64,000 nt of DNA from an uncultured Clostridia bacterium (GTDB lineage Bacteria; Bacillota; Clostridia; Saccharofermentanales; Saccharofermentanaceae). Below are positions 18,069-27,951 of this stretch, piece after piece. The notes beneath the pieces were generated by a model that saw nothing but the letters and a program-made list of their open reading frames with translations, searched no databases and was not told the DNA's origin. The position numbers and the translations under genes were made by a program. Where the stretch lies: contig CAMNGC010000008.1 of the NCBI GenBank assembly GCA_946537885.1, forward strand, positions 1 to 64,000, in the 5' to 3' direction. Position 1 is the first letter of the stretch; each line of letters opens with the position of its first letter.

Positions 18069-18917
18069 TCAGTCCTCCAATGCCTTGATAGCAGCGTCGA
18101 GCTCGTCCACTGCCTGTTTATAAAGATCTTCCTTGGGCGCGCAGCCGTGCCATGCAGCGTTGTCATACATAAAAGAAACGCCCATGCCCTTGTGGCTGTG
18201 GCTGATAATGAAGAAAGGCTTCCCGCTGCCCTTATTCGCCTCGAAAGCCTTATATGCAGCCTCGATCTGCATAAAATCATGTCCGTCGATCTCCACCACA
18301 TTCCATCCGAATGCCGTAACCTTTGCCTTAAGATCGCCAAGGCTCATAACATCATCGACCTTACCGTCGATCTGGAGACCGTTATAATCGACTGCGGCAC
18401 AGAGATTATCAAGCTTATAATGAGCTGCACTCATGAGCGCCTCCCACACTTGACCTTCCTGCATCTCGCCGTCACCTAATATTGAATAAACATTGTAATC
18501 CTTCTTATCCAGCTTGCCGGCAATAGCCATACCGCAGGCCGCCGAGATTCCCTGTCCCAGAGATCCCGTGGACATATCAACTCCGGGCGTATACTGCATG
18601 CAGGGATGTCCCTGAAGGTCCGAATCGATCTTACGAAGATTCTTTATCTCATTCACATCGAAAAATCCGAGAAGGCCGAGAGCCGAGTACAGGGCCGGCG
18701 CACAGTGACCCTTGGATAATACAAAGCGGTCTCTGTCGGGATCCGTCGGGTTCTTGGGATCTACTCTCATTACTTTATTGTAAAGATAGGCCATTAGATC
18801 CGTACAGGACAGCGATCCTCCGGGGTGGCCGCTCTTGGCATTGTAAACGCCCTCAATTATCCATCTGCGCATCTTAGCCGCGAACAGCTTCAGCTCTTTC
18901 TCTTCCGCTTGTGTCAT
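18069..18917 (-). CDS. Transketolase, N-terminal (diphosphate-binding) subunit
   Basis: 282 residues. It contains the thiamine diphosphate motif GDGEMQEGQVWEA...LDNLCAAVDYN, and SGHPGGSLSCTDLMAYLY near the N-terminus, which holds the conserved substrate His. It pairs with the product of the next gene to form active transketolase. GAGGTGG precedes the ATG. The 49-bp gap to alr upstream contains a CTGTAC-CAAT-GTACAG palindrome (18941-18956) of unknown meaning. Confidence 0.93.
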   Translation of the reverse strand: MTQAEEKELKLFAAKMRRWIIEGVYNAKSGHPGGSLSCTDLMAYLYNKVMRVDPKNPTDPDRDRFVLSKGHCAPALYSALGLLGFFDVNEIKNLRKIDSDLQGHPCMQYTPGVDMSTGSLGQGISAACGMAIAGKLDKKDYNVYSILGDGEMQEGQVWEALMSAAHYKLDNLCAAVDYNGLQIDGKVDDVMSLGDLKAKVTAFGWNVVEIDGHDFMQIEAAYKAFEANKGSGKPFFIISHSHKGMGVSFMYDNAAWHGCAPKEDLYKQAVDELDAAIKALED

Positions 18918-18966
18918 AGTCCACCTCGTAAGTCAAAGTCCTGTACCAATGTACAGCATATTTCTT

Positions 18967-20118
18967 TCATTCGTCAATATAAATTCTTTGTACTCTCTTA
19001 CCCACAAGACAAGTTATCTCATAGTTGATCGTTCCTAAATAGTCTGCCAGTTCATCGGCGGATCTGTCCTTGCCGAAAATCGTCACGACTGTCTCCTTGC
19101 CGGCTTCCTTTTTCAAGTCCGTACCGTCCAGCATACACATATCCATACATACATTTCCGATGATAGGCAGCCTCTCATCTCCTATCATTAGCTCGAAGCC
19201 GTTACTGAACCTTCGGGACAGGCCGTCCGCATAACCTACGGATACCGTTAACACTTTGGTAGGCCGTTCTGCCTTGAAATGCCTTCCATAGCTGACGGTG
19301 GTCCCCGCGGGGACGGTCTTACTGTGGATGACCTTGGCATACCATGACATAACGGGAATAAGATCCGGTTTATCTTCAGGCTCGGGGCATCCGGGCGGCA
19401 TAAGACCGTAGAGGATTATCCCTGCGCGCACCATGTCAAGATGCATCTCGGGAAAACGCATTATGCCTGCGCTGTTGCAGATATGCCTTTTCGAAAAGGA
19501 GATCCCCAATTGTTTGAGCTCGTCGATCTGTCTCATAAAGACATCAAACTGAGCTCTCGTATAGTCATCGTCATTAGTGTCAGCAACTGCAAAATGTGAG
19601 AAAACGCCATAGGGAACCAAGCCGGGGAGCCTGCACATCCTTGCTATATCCTCAGTACCGCTGCCATCCGTCGGAAAACCTATCCTGCCCATTCCGGTAT
19701 CGAGTTTGACGTGAATATTTACGGTCTTGTTTTGTTTAACTGCTTCGGAAGAGAGGAGACTGGCGGAATCATAGTCATATACAGCCTGATCCACATCATA
19801 TCTGACTACATCGTCGTATCTCATCGGATCAGTACAGCCGAGTATCAGAAGTCTCGCCTCTATTCCCTGCTTACGAAGTTCTACCGCTTCATCGATGGTC
19901 GCGACACAAAGTCCTGAAGCTCCGTTCTCAACCAGTGTGCGGGCAACTTCAATAGCGCCGTGACCGTATGCATCCGCTTTGACGACCGCCATTATGTCGG
20001 CATCAGGCTTGGTTATCCTTCTTATCTCTCCGAGATTGTGTCTGAGAGCCCCGAGATCGATCTTGACGCAAGAACGGTCGAACATATCGGATGTTATGTC
20101 TGAACAAGGCTTACTCAT
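18967..20118 (-). CDS. alr: Alanine racemase
   Basis: 383 residues, normal length. The pyridoxal-phosphate Lys is Lys47 in AVVKADAYGHGA. The second-domain Tyr is in TVSYGRHF, followed by SVGYADGL. It interconverts L- and D-alanine for peptidoglycan. The gene starts three bases after nnrD ends, with AGGATGG before the ATG. The nnrD-alr pairing is common in Bacillota. Confidence 0.96.
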   Translation of the reverse strand: MSKPCSDITSDMFDRSCVKIDLGALRHNLGEIRRITKPDADIMAVVKADAYGHGAIEVARTLVENGASGLCVATIDEAVELRKQGIEARLLILGCTDPMRYDDVVRYDVDQAVYDYDSASLLSSEAVKQNKTVNIHVKLDTGMGRIGFPTDGSGTEDIARMCRLPGLVPYGVFSHFAVADTNDDDYTRAQFDVFMRQIDELKQLGISFSKRHICNSAGIMRFPEMHLDMVRAGIILYGLMPPGCPEPEDKPDLIPVMSWYAKVIHSKTVPAGTTVSYGRHFKAERPTKVLTVSVGYADGLSRRFSNGFELMIGDERLPIIGNVCMDMCMLDGTDLKKEAGKETVVTIFGKDRSADELADYLGTINYEITCLVGKRVQRIYIDE

Positions 20119-20121
20119 CTT

Positions 20122-21024
20122 TTACCATCCTAATCTTCGGTAGGCCTTCGCGAGGCTTCCGATCATATCTGTCGGGAGCATTGCCCTCTCACCCAGTTCC
20201 TCTGCAGCCATATCCCCTGCGATCGCATGGATATAGACCGCGCTGACAGCTGCATCTTCCGCTGCCATCCCCTGGGCCAGAAAGCCTGCCAAAAGGCCGG
20301 TCAAAACGTCACCGCTGCCACCCTTGGCCATGCCACTGTTACCGACACAATTAATATAGCATTTGATGCCTTGTGATGATATTAGTGTTTTATGGTTTTT
20401 TAGTACCGTGATGCACTTGTTCTCTCGTGCAAACTGCACACATAGATTATGAAGTTCCGGGATGGACGCAGACGAAGCCTGTCTCCCGACCAATCTTCTG
20501 AACTCTCCGACATGGGGTGTAAGTATTGCCGGCTCAAATCCCGACCTGACTCTGGATACAAGATAGGGCGTCCAGAAAGGCATATTGTGCGACATGATCT
20601 CGAGAGCGCCGGCATCTATTACAATTCTCTTTGCATTTTGTATATAGAAAAGTATCAGAGCCTCGTTACGCTTATCGTCGGGATCCATGCCCGGGCCGAT
20701 CGCCACCGAAGAAGCCTTTGAGAGAAGTCTTGCAGCCATTCTTACCGCATCTGAAGGATCTTCAGGCTCAGCACTCCTTAAGGCACAGGGGCAGCTGTAC
20801 GCGATAGGCTCCAGCGCTTCCTCCGGAGCATATGCTCTCACCATGCCGGCTCCGCTTCTTAAAGCTGAAGATACTGCCAGCACCGCTGCTCCGGTCATAT
20901 ATCTGCTTCCGGCATTTATCAAAGCCGTGCCGAAAGTCCCCTTGTGACCATCCTCGGGTCTTGCCGGGGCCGTACTTCTGACCAGTGAATCATCTATGGT
21001 GATATATCCGCTCTCAGTTGTCAT
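20122..21024 (-). CDS. nnrD: ADP/ATP-dependent NAD(P)H-hydrate dehydratase
   Basis: 300 residues, a ribokinase-like fold. Motifs are [13 protein letters not shown] near the N-terminus, [23 protein letters not shown] and [20 protein letters not shown], the nucleotide and catalytic Asp region. It repairs hydrated NAD(P)H. The epimerase domain that is often fused in front is absent; the protein is the dehydratase alone. It overlaps metA by 11 bases and is followed by alr. Confidence 0.92.
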   Translation of the reverse strand: MTTESGYITIDDSLVRSTAPARPEDGHKGTFGTALINAGSRYMTGAAVLAVSSALRSGAGMVRAYAPEEALEPIAYSCPCALRSAEPEDPSDAVRMAARLLSKASSVAIGPGMDPDDKRNEALILFYIQNAKRIVIDAGALEIMSHNMPFWTPYLVSRVRSGFEPAILTPHVGEFRRLVGRQASSASIPELHNLCVQFARENKCITVLKNHKTLISSQGIKCYINCVGNSGMAKGGSGDVLTGLLAGFLAQGMAAEDAAVSAVYIHAIAGDMAAEELGERAMLPTDMIGSLAKAYRRLGW

Positions 21025-21985
21025 CGTCCAGATCCTTGTCTATCTTACGCTTTGTATGATCGATCTGCTGAAGGAGCGCCAGATCGAAAGGCGTTTCCTG
21101 ATATACATAGTAATTAAGCCAATTGGTAAACAGCAAGGTCGCCGAAGATCTCCATCTCAGGACCGGTCCCTGCTCAGGATCATCATTCTTGTAGTAATTG
21201 ACCGGCATCTTGATAGGCAAGCCCTTTGCCAGATCACGCTTATACTCGCTGTCCAGTGTGTCCGCATCGTATTCGGAATGTCCCGTTATGAAGAACTGCC
21301 TGCCGCGGAAATCAGAAACGGCATAAACGCCGCATTCATCGCTTTCTGACAGGATCCTCAGATCCTTACATTTTACGATATCTTCCCGGTGGATCTCCGT
21401 ATGTCGCGAATGAGGAACATAGAATACATCGTCAAAGCCCCTGAAAAGCTTTACCGGCTTACTGTATGTCATGCTATGCTCGAAAATCCCGAAGGCCTTC
21501 TCCGGCAGATCATACTTAGGGATACCATAGTGGTAATAAAGTCCCGCCATAGCTCCCCAACAGATATGCATAGTGGAATAGACATGTGTCTTGCTCCAAT
21601 CCATGATAGCGGTCAGCTCCGGCCAGTAATCCACTTCTTCGAAAGGCATCTGTTCTACGGGAGCTCCTGTTATGATCAGACCGTCATAATATCTGTCCTT
21701 CATCTCCTCGAAAGTCTCATAATATTTGATCAGATGCTCTTCGCTCGTGTGCTGCGATACATGCGAAGCAACTCTCATCAGATCTACATCCACCTGAATA
21801 GGCGAATTTGAAAGAGCTCTGAGGAGCTGTGTCTCAGTTGTATTCTTGTTGGGCATGAGGTTCAGGATAACGATCCTGATAGGCCTGATATCCTGAGTCA
21901 GAGCCCTGTCCTCTTCCATAACGAATATTCTTTCCCGCTCCAATGTTCGGATTGCAGGAAGGTTGTTTGCTACTCTGATGGGCAT
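21014..21985 (-). CDS. metA: Homoserine O-acetyltransferase (MetA family)
   Basis: 323 residues. The catalytic Cys142 is in [12 protein letters not shown], with His in ITGHSEYD and Glu nearby. Residue 111 is Glu ([15 protein letters not shown]). In this family Glu111 gives acetyl-CoA use and Gly111 gives succinyl-CoA use, so I call it an acetyltransferase although it is MetA-like. It performs the first step from homoserine to methionine. AGGAGG precedes the start. No S-box riboswitch is recognisable in the 37-base gap upstream. Confidence 0.93.
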   Translation of the reverse strand: MPIRVANNLPAIRTLERERIFVMEEDRALTQDIRPIRIVILNLMPNKNTTETQLLRALSNSPIQVDVDLMRVASHVSQHTSEEHLIKYYETFEEMKDRYYDGLIITGAPVEQMPFEEVDYWPELTAIMDWSKTHVYSTMHICWGAMAGLYYHYGIPKYDLPEKAFGIFEHSMTYSKPVKLFRGFDDVFYVPHSRHTEIHREDIVKCKDLRILSESDECGVYAVSDFRGRQFFITGHSEYDADTLDSEYKRDLAKGLPIKMPVNYYKNDDPEQGPVLRWRSSATLLFTNWLNYYVYQETPFDLALLQQIDHTKRKIDKDLDDDN

Positions 21986-22022
21986 TATTATGCCTCCTTA
22001 ATAATTCTTTGATCTGCGCCCG

Positions 22023-23033
22023 TTATGAACCGATAAACTCATTCAGTATCGATTCCGTCGGAACATGTGCCGGATCTACTACCGGGATCTTCTCCAGATG
22101 TCTTACGAGCCGACTGCATTTGTCCAGTGCCGCAGAAAGATCTGCATAGGGTCTGTTCTTCTCAGACTGCCTCATAAATATACTGGGCGGCAGCTTTCCG
22201 TTCTTAGTCAGCTCAAGCGATTCATTGATATCATGAAGCGCGAGAGGAGCTATGATCAGGCTCTCATAGCCTAAGAATGAATTGACATGTATATCCGCCC
22301 TGGTCAGATAGTCCTGATAGTAGGCCTCCTCCGACCTGGCGATCATGGGCCAGTAATCAACTGTCGCGACAGCTGAAGCTCCTCTATGGCGGCTGTCACG
22401 CACGATCCTTCTTAACATTCTGATCTCCTCGCTGTCCATAAGCTTGGTATCACAGAAAACATTGCCGTAGGGCATGATAAAGACCTTGGTGCTATGCTCG
22501 GCAGATGCCGCTCCGGCGATCTTCTCAGACAGGCCGTGAAGGCCTTCGACTACCAGCACACCGTCCTCTCCGATGGAGAAAGCTTCAGAATCATCCCTTT
22601 CCTCGATCTGGCGGGTCATGAAGTTGAATCTCGGGGGCTTTACCTTCTTGCCTGCGATAAGGTCTGCCACATCCGCTGCAGCCCGATCAATATCAAGAGA
22701 ATCAATGGTCTCGAAGTCCGGCCTTCCGTCCCGGTCATATTTTAAAGCGCACATTTGGTAATAATCGTCCAGCGAAAGAAACTCTGCCTTACGACCGTGA
22801 GCGCTCAGACCTGCCGCGAGTCTCATAGTAAATGTGGTCTTACCTGAGGATGTAGGTCCTGATACAAATACCGCTCTCTTGCTTTTGTCGGCGCAGAACT
22901 CCTCGACTATGGCATCTGTCCTGGAAACAAATGTCTTCTCACAATCGTGGATAAATTCGGGAAGCTTCTTCTCGCCTAAATGTTCTTCGAGTTCCTCTAC
23001 CGTAATATCAAGCTTATCGTTAAGTTCTGCCAT
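22023..23033 (-). CDS. Uridine kinase-like nucleoside kinase
   Basis: 336 residues. A P-loop GPTSSGKTTFTMRLA (about 58-72) is followed by SLDDYY and DFETIDSLD, the substrate region of the uridine kinase/phosphoribulokinase family, and RRIVRDSRHRG. It phosphorylates a nucleoside, probably uridine. It lacks the TGS/threonyl-tRNA-synthetase-like N-terminal extension of the roughly 550-residue clostridial homologues; instead there is a short 45-residue N-terminal helix region. AGGAGATAAT precedes the ATG. Confidence 0.85.
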   Translation of the reverse strand: MAELNDKLDITVEELEEHLGEKKLPEFIHDCEKTFVSRTDAIVEEFCADKSKRAVFVSGPTSSGKTTFTMRLAAGLSAHGRKAEFLSLDDYYQMCALKYDRDGRPDFETIDSLDIDRAAADVADLIAGKKVKPPRFNFMTRQIEERDDSEAFSIGEDGVLVVEGLHGLSEKIAGAASAEHSTKVFIMPYGNVFCDTKLMDSEEIRMLRRIVRDSRHRGASAVATVDYWPMIARSEEAYYQDYLTRADIHVNSFLGYESLIIAPLALHDINESLELTKNGKLPPSIFMRQSEKNRPYADLSAALDKCSRLVRHLEKIPVVDPAHVPTESILNEFIGS

Positions 23034-23060
23034 ATTATCTCCTAACCGGCTGACGAAGTA

Positions 23061-23669
23061 TCACTTCCTGTAACGGAAGAACCTCTTAAGCACAGCCTTT
23101 TCGATTATCCAGTCGTAGGCATACTGCACATATCTGAATGCCATGAATACAAGTCCGGGGATAAGCACTGCGGCTACAAGTATCAAAACTACCGTCAGCA
23201 CGGTGTGTACACCGCCTGCTATAACACCCATTACCGTCGCGAAGGAGCCTGCCTTTGCCGAGAACTTCTCTGTGTAGTTCTCGAGAGTGCCGTTTAAGTA
23301 GTCCATCAGGAAGTCCTGTAACTCTCCCGGCTCGATCGGTATGAGCTTTGTCATTATCCTGACCGAGATGTCCGTAATGAGAAAGACTTTAAAGAATTTC
23401 TCTGCTAATACAAGTAATTTGCCCCAAATGGGCATTCGATAGTACCGGAAGCAGATGAAAGGGCATGCCAGAAACAAGACCCCGAGTATGACTAACTCAA
23501 AGATGTTGACAATTCCCAGTCCCAGCATATTACGGCCGGTAAAGAAGTTAAAGAGAACAATAAGGTCAGCAAGGATTCCGTACAGGATAAAAAGACCCGT
23601 ATGGCTACGGTTCTCAAAATCCGTATCGCTCCAGAGTGTCCCTAAGAGCAGTCCTTCCGTATAATCCAC
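23061..23669 (-). CDS. Hypothetical multi-pass membrane protein
   Basis: 202 residues, with a GTG start at 23669 chosen because AAGGAGG lies seven bases upstream. There are about four membrane segments: two in residues 28-75, a weaker one near 85-105 and one at about 150-180. An amphipathic stretch of about 40 residues (GELQDFLMDYLNGTLENYTE) lies between the last two. I recognise no family. It sits ahead of the uridine kinase gene and may belong to the same transcript. Confidence 0.6.
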   Translation of the reverse strand: MDYTEGLLLGTLWSDTDFENRSHTGLFILYGILADLIVLFNFFTGRNMLGLGIVNIFELVILGVLFLACPFICFRYYRMPIWGKLLVLAEKFFKVFLITDISVRIMTKLIPIEPGELQDFLMDYLNGTLENYTEKFSAKAGSFATVMGVIAGGVHTVLTVVLILVAAVLIPGLVFMAFRYVQYAYDWIIEKAVLKRFFRYRK

Positions 23670-23737
23670 CGCTATCCTCCTTGATTACAGTTATACAGAG
23701 TAATTTTATCACAACAGACGCTTTATGGCACGGTCTG

Positions 23738-24151
23738 TTATCTCAGCCTGAAAGAGCACTCGGTAGTGTCTTCGATTATCGATTTAAGCTTATTCCAGTT
23801 CTTGGGGAAATGCTTTGTATGGCTGCTTACAAAGGATTCACCGTTCTCATAGATCACCGTTATCTTCCAGTACATGGGGTTGGCCGTGGGATTGCCGTAC
23901 TCTTCCGTCTCCCCCCTGTTATAGGCCTTCATCCACTCGATCATACCGCTCTTTGGAAGTCTGTCCCTAATGATGCCCAGCTTGGTCTGAGTCAGGGACT
24001 TGCAGAAATTGTTGTTCCACATATAGCCGTCATTCCACGTGATCATATTTCGATTGAAATCGTACTTTACTTTATAGCCGCCGCCTGAGAAGGAGCTTAT
24101 CTCCACCTCGAGGATCGCTATTGAATCGTATGAGTAATCCGAATCCATCAT
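23738..24151 (-). CDS. Hypothetical protein
   Basis: 137 residues, soluble, no signal peptide. Rich in aromatic residues (WNDGYMWNNNF, PMYWKITVIYENGESF) with an alternating pattern that suggests a small beta-sandwich or beta-grasp fold. GGAAAGCGG precedes an ATG-ATG pair. It starts 12 bases after the end of the propeller protein gene, so it is probably co-transcribed with it. No family recognised. Confidence 0.55.
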   Translation of the reverse strand: MMDSDYSYDSIAILEVEISSFSGGGYKVKYDFNRNMITWNDGYMWNNNFCKSLTQTKLGIIRDRLPKSGMIEWMKAYNRGETEEYGNPTANPMYWKITVIYENGESFVSSHTKHFPKNWNKLKSIIEDTTECSFRLR

Positions 24152-24163
24152 ATACCGCTTTCC

Positions 24164-26062
24164 TTACCCGATATTAATTCCGAACACCGAGCCTGACTTG
24201 GTGCCGATGATCATCATGTTCCCATAGATCACCGGAGACGCATCGAAAATAATCCCCGATGTAGTCTCGTTCTCAGTCCCGATCAGTCTCGAGGTCTGAA
24301 TATATGTGATCCTCTCCCCGCTCTGACCGTTGACGAGATGGATCTGCCCCAGAGAATCGCCGATAGCAATGTAAGCATTACCGTTCTCATCATAACAGTC
24401 CACGGGGGAGCTGTAGGAATAGATGTTCATGTCATATGTCCAGTTCGTGGTTCCGTCAGTCTTGTTGAAGGCCACGAGCCTGTTACCGCTTGTAAGACCG
24501 TTGGTCATGCTGAAGGAGAAAATGACCAGATCGGATATATTTTTCTTGCCTATGATCGGATTGCCCAGACAGCCTCCCGTCTGATCCGTATCCGATGTCT
24601 CACCGTTATATGTATAGCAGGGCACGGAATTCTGCCAGATGATATGGCCTGTCAATCCGTTTACTTTATAAACATAGGCTGCACCCGAATACTCGCCCTG
24701 ACCGCCTTGGTTATCTACCTCGGTTCCGATATAGACGCAGGGGATCCTTATGCCGTTCTCGTCCGTCTCTTCGTCGATCACCGGGGTCAGATCCGTATCA
24801 TCGCCGAGTTTTAATACCCAGACCATTTCCATCGAGTTGAGGTCGATACAGACGAGCTCGGAATTATTATCAGTAAAATAGCCATAATTACCATATACCG
24901 CTATAGAACTCTCGATACCGAGATAAGCACCCTGTGTATCGTTAAATATATACTTATAACCTGTCACCTGAGGATTGACGGTGATGGTCGATCCGCCGGA
25001 AGTGTAGGATGTGTTAAGCGTTATGGTGTAGACCATGCCGTTCTCGGCAGGCCAGATAAGAGTATCAGTCGCTGCATCGATCAGAGGAGACGAATCAAAG
25101 GCGCTCCAGTTGACACGGTAAGGACTGTCTGACACTCCGTCGTAGTAATAAAGCCTGGAACCGTCTATAAGTGAGTAGATATAAAGACCGAACTTGCCGT
25201 CATCGGCGTTATCGTCTCCCTGACCCAGATACAGCAGCGGATAACCGCGAGGGTCGAGGGCCGGCGTTCCCTTGACGGATGCCCCGACAAACAGTTTATC
25301 TCTTGTCTGACTGCCGTCTTCTATATCGAAAAAGTATACATAACCGTCCAAAGACGCCACGATAACCTCAGTAAGACCATCCTTGTCGGCCTTCTCCGGG
25401 TAAAGATTCATGCTGCGTCTGACATCGGCGGGCCACTGTACCACCAGCGGCTGTCCTGTCCATGCAACACCTGACCACTCAAAGGTCATAGTAGAAGACA
25501 GGCGCGTGCCCATTCCGGCAAATTCCCAGACCTGACTTAAAACGCCCTGCGTTACATTGGTGTAGCCATAGGCAGCACAGCTCCTGAAATTATTGCCTCT
25601 GAATGTAAATATTCCGGGAACTGATCCGTAAGACAGCGGATCCGGCATGCTTATGGGATTCTCTCTGTTATATGAAGACATGATCGACGAGGATACCAAA
25701 ACATTCTGGGTAAGGCCTCTCGCCGAAGGTGATGCCGAAGGATCGATCTGGGCGTCAGTGGACATGTTTATCACAGCCTGAGCCGGGTAGAGGATAGGAT
25801 TCTGGAAAGCCGTCATCTCGGGAACCGGTGTCGGGGTCATGGTAGCTATAAGAATATAGTTACTGGCCTGCGTGGCATCATCAACGCTGATGGTCTTCTC
25901 ATTGGCTTTCTTCTCGTGAAAAAAGACCACTGCAAGAACAGCCGTCAATATGACGAAGAGCATCGTCATGATGACCATGAGCATCATATTGCCGTGGGAA
26001 TTGTCCCTTATCGGCTCATGATAGGCATTATCGGACTCAATGTATTGATCCTTGCGGCTCAT
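24164..26062 (-). CDS. Membrane-anchored PQQ-type beta-propeller protein
   Basis: 632 residues. A short cytoplasmic N-terminus is followed by one membrane segment (27-49, MLMVIMTMLFVILTAVLAVV), a linker with low complexity (about 50-140), then a propeller made of PQQ-enzyme-like repeats: DGYVYFFDIEDG, GRSxLYYYDG-like strands, GYFTDNNSELVCIDL, GAAYVYKVNGLTGHIIWQN, RLVAFNKTDGTTNWTYD, and QIHLVNGQSGER. There is no sign of a dehydrogenase active site. Such proteins usually act as scaffolds at the membrane or in the wall. GGAGGGG precedes the start and a promoter overlaps the end of whiA. Confidence 0.82.
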   Translation of the reverse strand: MSRKDQYIESDNAYHEPIRDNSHGNMMLMVIMTMLFVILTAVLAVVFFHEKKANEKTISVDDATQASNYILIATMTPTPVPEMTAFQNPILYPAQAVINMSTDAQIDPSASPSARGLTQNVLVSSSIMSSYNRENPISMPDPLSYGSVPGIFTFRGNNFRSCAAYGYTNVTQGVLSQVWEFAGMGTRLSSTMTFEWSGVAWTGQPLVVQWPADVRRSMNLYPEKADKDGLTEVIVASLDGYVYFFDIEDGSQTRDKLFVGASVKGTPALDPRGYPLLYLGQGDDNADDGKFGLYIYSLIDGSRLYYYDGVSDSPYRVNWSAFDSSPLIDAATDTLIWPAENGMVYTITLNTSYTSGGSTITVNPQVTGYKYIFNDTQGAYLGIESSIAVYGNYGYFTDNNSELVCIDLNSMEMVWVLKLGDDTDLTPVIDEETDENGIRIPCVYIGTEVDNQGGQGEYSGAAYVYKVNGLTGHIIWQNSVPCYTYNGETSDTDQTGGCLGNPIIGKKNISDLVIFSFSMTNGLTSGNRLVAFNKTDGTTNWTYDMNIYSYSSPVDCYDENGNAYIAIGDSLGQIHLVNGQSGERITYIQTSRLIGTENETTSGIIFDASPVIYGNMMIIGTKSGSVFGINIG

Positions 26063-26124
26063 TCCGTTCCGTTTCCCCTCCGTTTTGTATGATCACTATC
26101 TGTGATTACAAAAAATCAAACTAC

Positions 26125-26154
26125 ATCATATCACACGAGGGGGAGTTTGCTCAA
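26125..26154 (-). promoter_or_regulatory. Promoter of the propeller protein gene, overlapping the whiA stop codon
   Basis: TTGAGC (26149-26154) and TATGAT (26125-26130) on the minus strand, 18 bases apart, with TGTGA directly before the -10. The -35 box lies over the whiA stop. A small inverted repeat ATCAC-TATCT-GTGAT (26092-26106) lies in the leader. Confidence 0.6.
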
Positions 26155-27065
26155 TCAAGTGAATTTGCGATTTCCATAAGCTTAGTCAGGCGATGATTCA
26201 TACCCGATTTACCTATCGGGGGATTCATCATGCGCCCCAGATCGGCTATGGATGCCCCGGGATTCTCCAAATGCGCTCTGGCCGCCTCTGCCAAAGGGGC
26301 GGGAAGAGATGAGGCAAGGGGAGAATCCATAAGCTTTTGGATCATTTCCGTACGTTTGGCTCCCGCTTCCGCCTGTCTTCTCGTGTTGCCGGAATCGCAG
26401 TTAACAGTTCTTGTGACGCTGCCGAGAAGCTCATGCTCGGCACGGATATTCTCAAAATCAAGCATTGCAGATGTTGCTCCGATCATACCGAGAAAGTCTG
26501 ATACGGAGTCGCCGTTGCTTATATAGAGCACGGTTACGGCATCCCGGATGATCCGGGACGGCTTGATATTCTGCCCCTTAAGCATATCATTCATAGTCTC
26601 GACGATCCCGGTATTGCGTATATGAAGCTCTATCCTGTAAGTCTTATGCGGATCGCTGCAGTAGCCGCAGGCAAGGAAGGCTCCTCTCAGAAATGACCTG
26701 GCAAAAGATGTATCGGCGGATAGAACCTGCTTGCCTGCATCCGTAAAGCAGACACCATACATCAGATCAAACTCCTCCCTGCATTCTTCAGGCAGGTCGA
26801 TCTGATATTCGCTTCGGCTGCCCATAACTCTGCAGACTTCTGCCATTATGCCCTCCCGCTTCAGAAGACCGCTTATATACTCGGCGGCAGACTCCGTAAG
26901 TCTCACCTGGTGTGCCGGTCTTCGGTCACCGTCGGAAGAAGATGTGCAGAAAACACCCGCTATCACAGCCTGGCGGTCGGATAGGCTGCGCGGAGTTATC
27001 GATGAGATCTCCTTCTTGATACCGCTGCTGAAGCTGCGGGACTCGTTTTCGATGCTCTTATTCAT
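26151..27065 (-). CDS. whiA: DNA-binding protein WhiA
   Basis: 304 residues, the usual length. An N-terminal LAGLIDADG-like fold (SFSSGIKKEISSI, LRGAFLACGYCSDPHKTYRIEL, then a second half SDFLGMIGATSAMLDFE) is followed by a helix-turn-helix near 235-300 (ASIADLGRMMNPPIGKSGMN HRL). WhiA acts in division and chromosome segregation in Bacillota and in sporulation of actinobacteria. It overlaps rapZ by eight bases. The yvcK gene that normally sits between these two is missing here. Confidence 0.95.
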   Translation of the reverse strand: MNKSIENESRSFSSGIKKEISSITPRSLSDRQAVIAGVFCTSSSDGDRRPAHQVRLTESAAEYISGLLKREGIMAEVCRVMGSRSEYQIDLPEECREEFDLMYGVCFTDAGKQVLSADTSFARSFLRGAFLACGYCSDPHKTYRIELHIRNTGIVETMNDMLKGQNIKPSRIIRDAVTVLYISNGDSVSDFLGMIGATSAMLDFENIRAEHELLGSVTRTVNCDSGNTRRQAEAGAKRTEMIQKLMDSPLASSLPAPLAEAARAHLENPGASIADLGRMMNPPIGKSGMNHRLTKLMEIANSLD

Positions 27066-27951
27066 CTTTCTTGTGATATCTCGGATCCTTATCTATATCC
27101 CTGTGATGGATAATGGTCTTGTAGCCTGCTTCCGCCAGACTCTTATTAAGACACTCGGCAATATAGACCGATCTGTGTCGACCGCCCGTGCATCCTATGC
27201 CTATATGAAGACGCCCCTTGCCCTCTTTGATATAAAGAGGAATGCAGAACTTGAAAAAATCCACGATCTTTTCCTTGAAAAGAGTCGTTTCCTCAAAGTG
27301 CTCCAGATACTGAGCTATCTCTTCATCCAGACCGCTCATGAGCTTCAATTCGGGAACATAGAAGGGATTGGGCAGGAATCTTACATCAAGAACATTATCA
27401 CAGTCCACCGGCATGCCGTACTTAAAACCGAACGACTCGATAAAGACCGACATACCCGTTAATGCATCATCTTCTATCATCGAAAGAAGCTCATCCCTCA
27501 AGGCCGGAAGCGCCATCATGGAAGTGTCGATTACATTTGTCGCGCGGGCACGTATACCGAGCAGGAGCTTACGTTCTGAAGATATGGCATCCGTCAGCGA
27601 CAGATCCTTGCCCAAAGGGTGCTTACGGCGGGACTGCCTATAGCGCTTGACCAACACGTCATCGGCTGCCTCAAGGAAGATTATCCTATAGGAACAGCCC
27701 ACCTCTTCATCTATCTTCTTCAAGGCAGCTCCGAATCCTTTCAGGAACTCGCGGCTTCTGATATCTACAACAAAAACGAGCTTCTCGATGCCGAAGCCCT
27801 CGCCGCCCTGGCCTTTATAGAATGTCTTGACCAGCTCGGGCAGGATCATGGGAGGAAGATTATCTATGCAGAAAAAGCCCTGGTCTTCCAGAAAATCAGC
27901 TGCCTGGCTCTTGCCGGCGCCGCTCATACCCGTCAAAAAGATCAATTCCAT
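27058..27951 (-). CDS. rapZ: RNase adapter / nucleotide-binding protein RapZ (YvcJ)
   Basis: 297 residues from the ATG at 27951. A GTG three codons upstream lies directly on the AGGAGA ribosome binding site and is less likely. Walker A is GMSGAGKS (about 8-15), followed by FCIDNLPPMILPEL. The C-terminal region has HIGIGCTGGRHRSVYIAE, the phosphate-binding signature of the family. It binds nucleotides and, in enterobacteria, targets an sRNA for RNase E; in Bacillota the role is less defined. The start codon shares one base with the murB stop (TGATG). Confidence 0.95.
   Translation of the reverse strand: MELIFLTGMSGAGKSQAADFLEDQGFFCIDNLPPMILPELVKTFYKGQGGEGFGIEKLVFVVDIRSREFLKGFGAALKKIDEEVGCSYRIIFLEAADDVLVKRYRQSRRKHPLGKDLSLTDAISSERKLLLGIRARATNVIDTSMMALPALRDELLSMIEDDALTGMSVFIESFGFKYGMPVDCDNVLDVRFLPNPFYVPELKLMSGLDEEIAQYLEHFEETTLFKEKIVDFFKFCIPLYIKEGKGRLHIGIGCTGGRHRSVYIAECLNKSLAEAGYKTIIHHRDIDKDPRYHKKDE

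Noticed and set aside
18941..18956. CTGT-N8-ACAG, an exact match to the E. coli LexA box, before the transketolase genes
   Set aside because: Bacillota LexA uses a different site (GAAC-N4-GTTC type), one match is expected by chance in 64 kb, and the downstream genes are not repair genes.
21986..22022. Possible S-box or other riboswitch before metA
   Set aside because: The gap to the upstream gene is only 37 bases, too short for any known methionine riboswitch.
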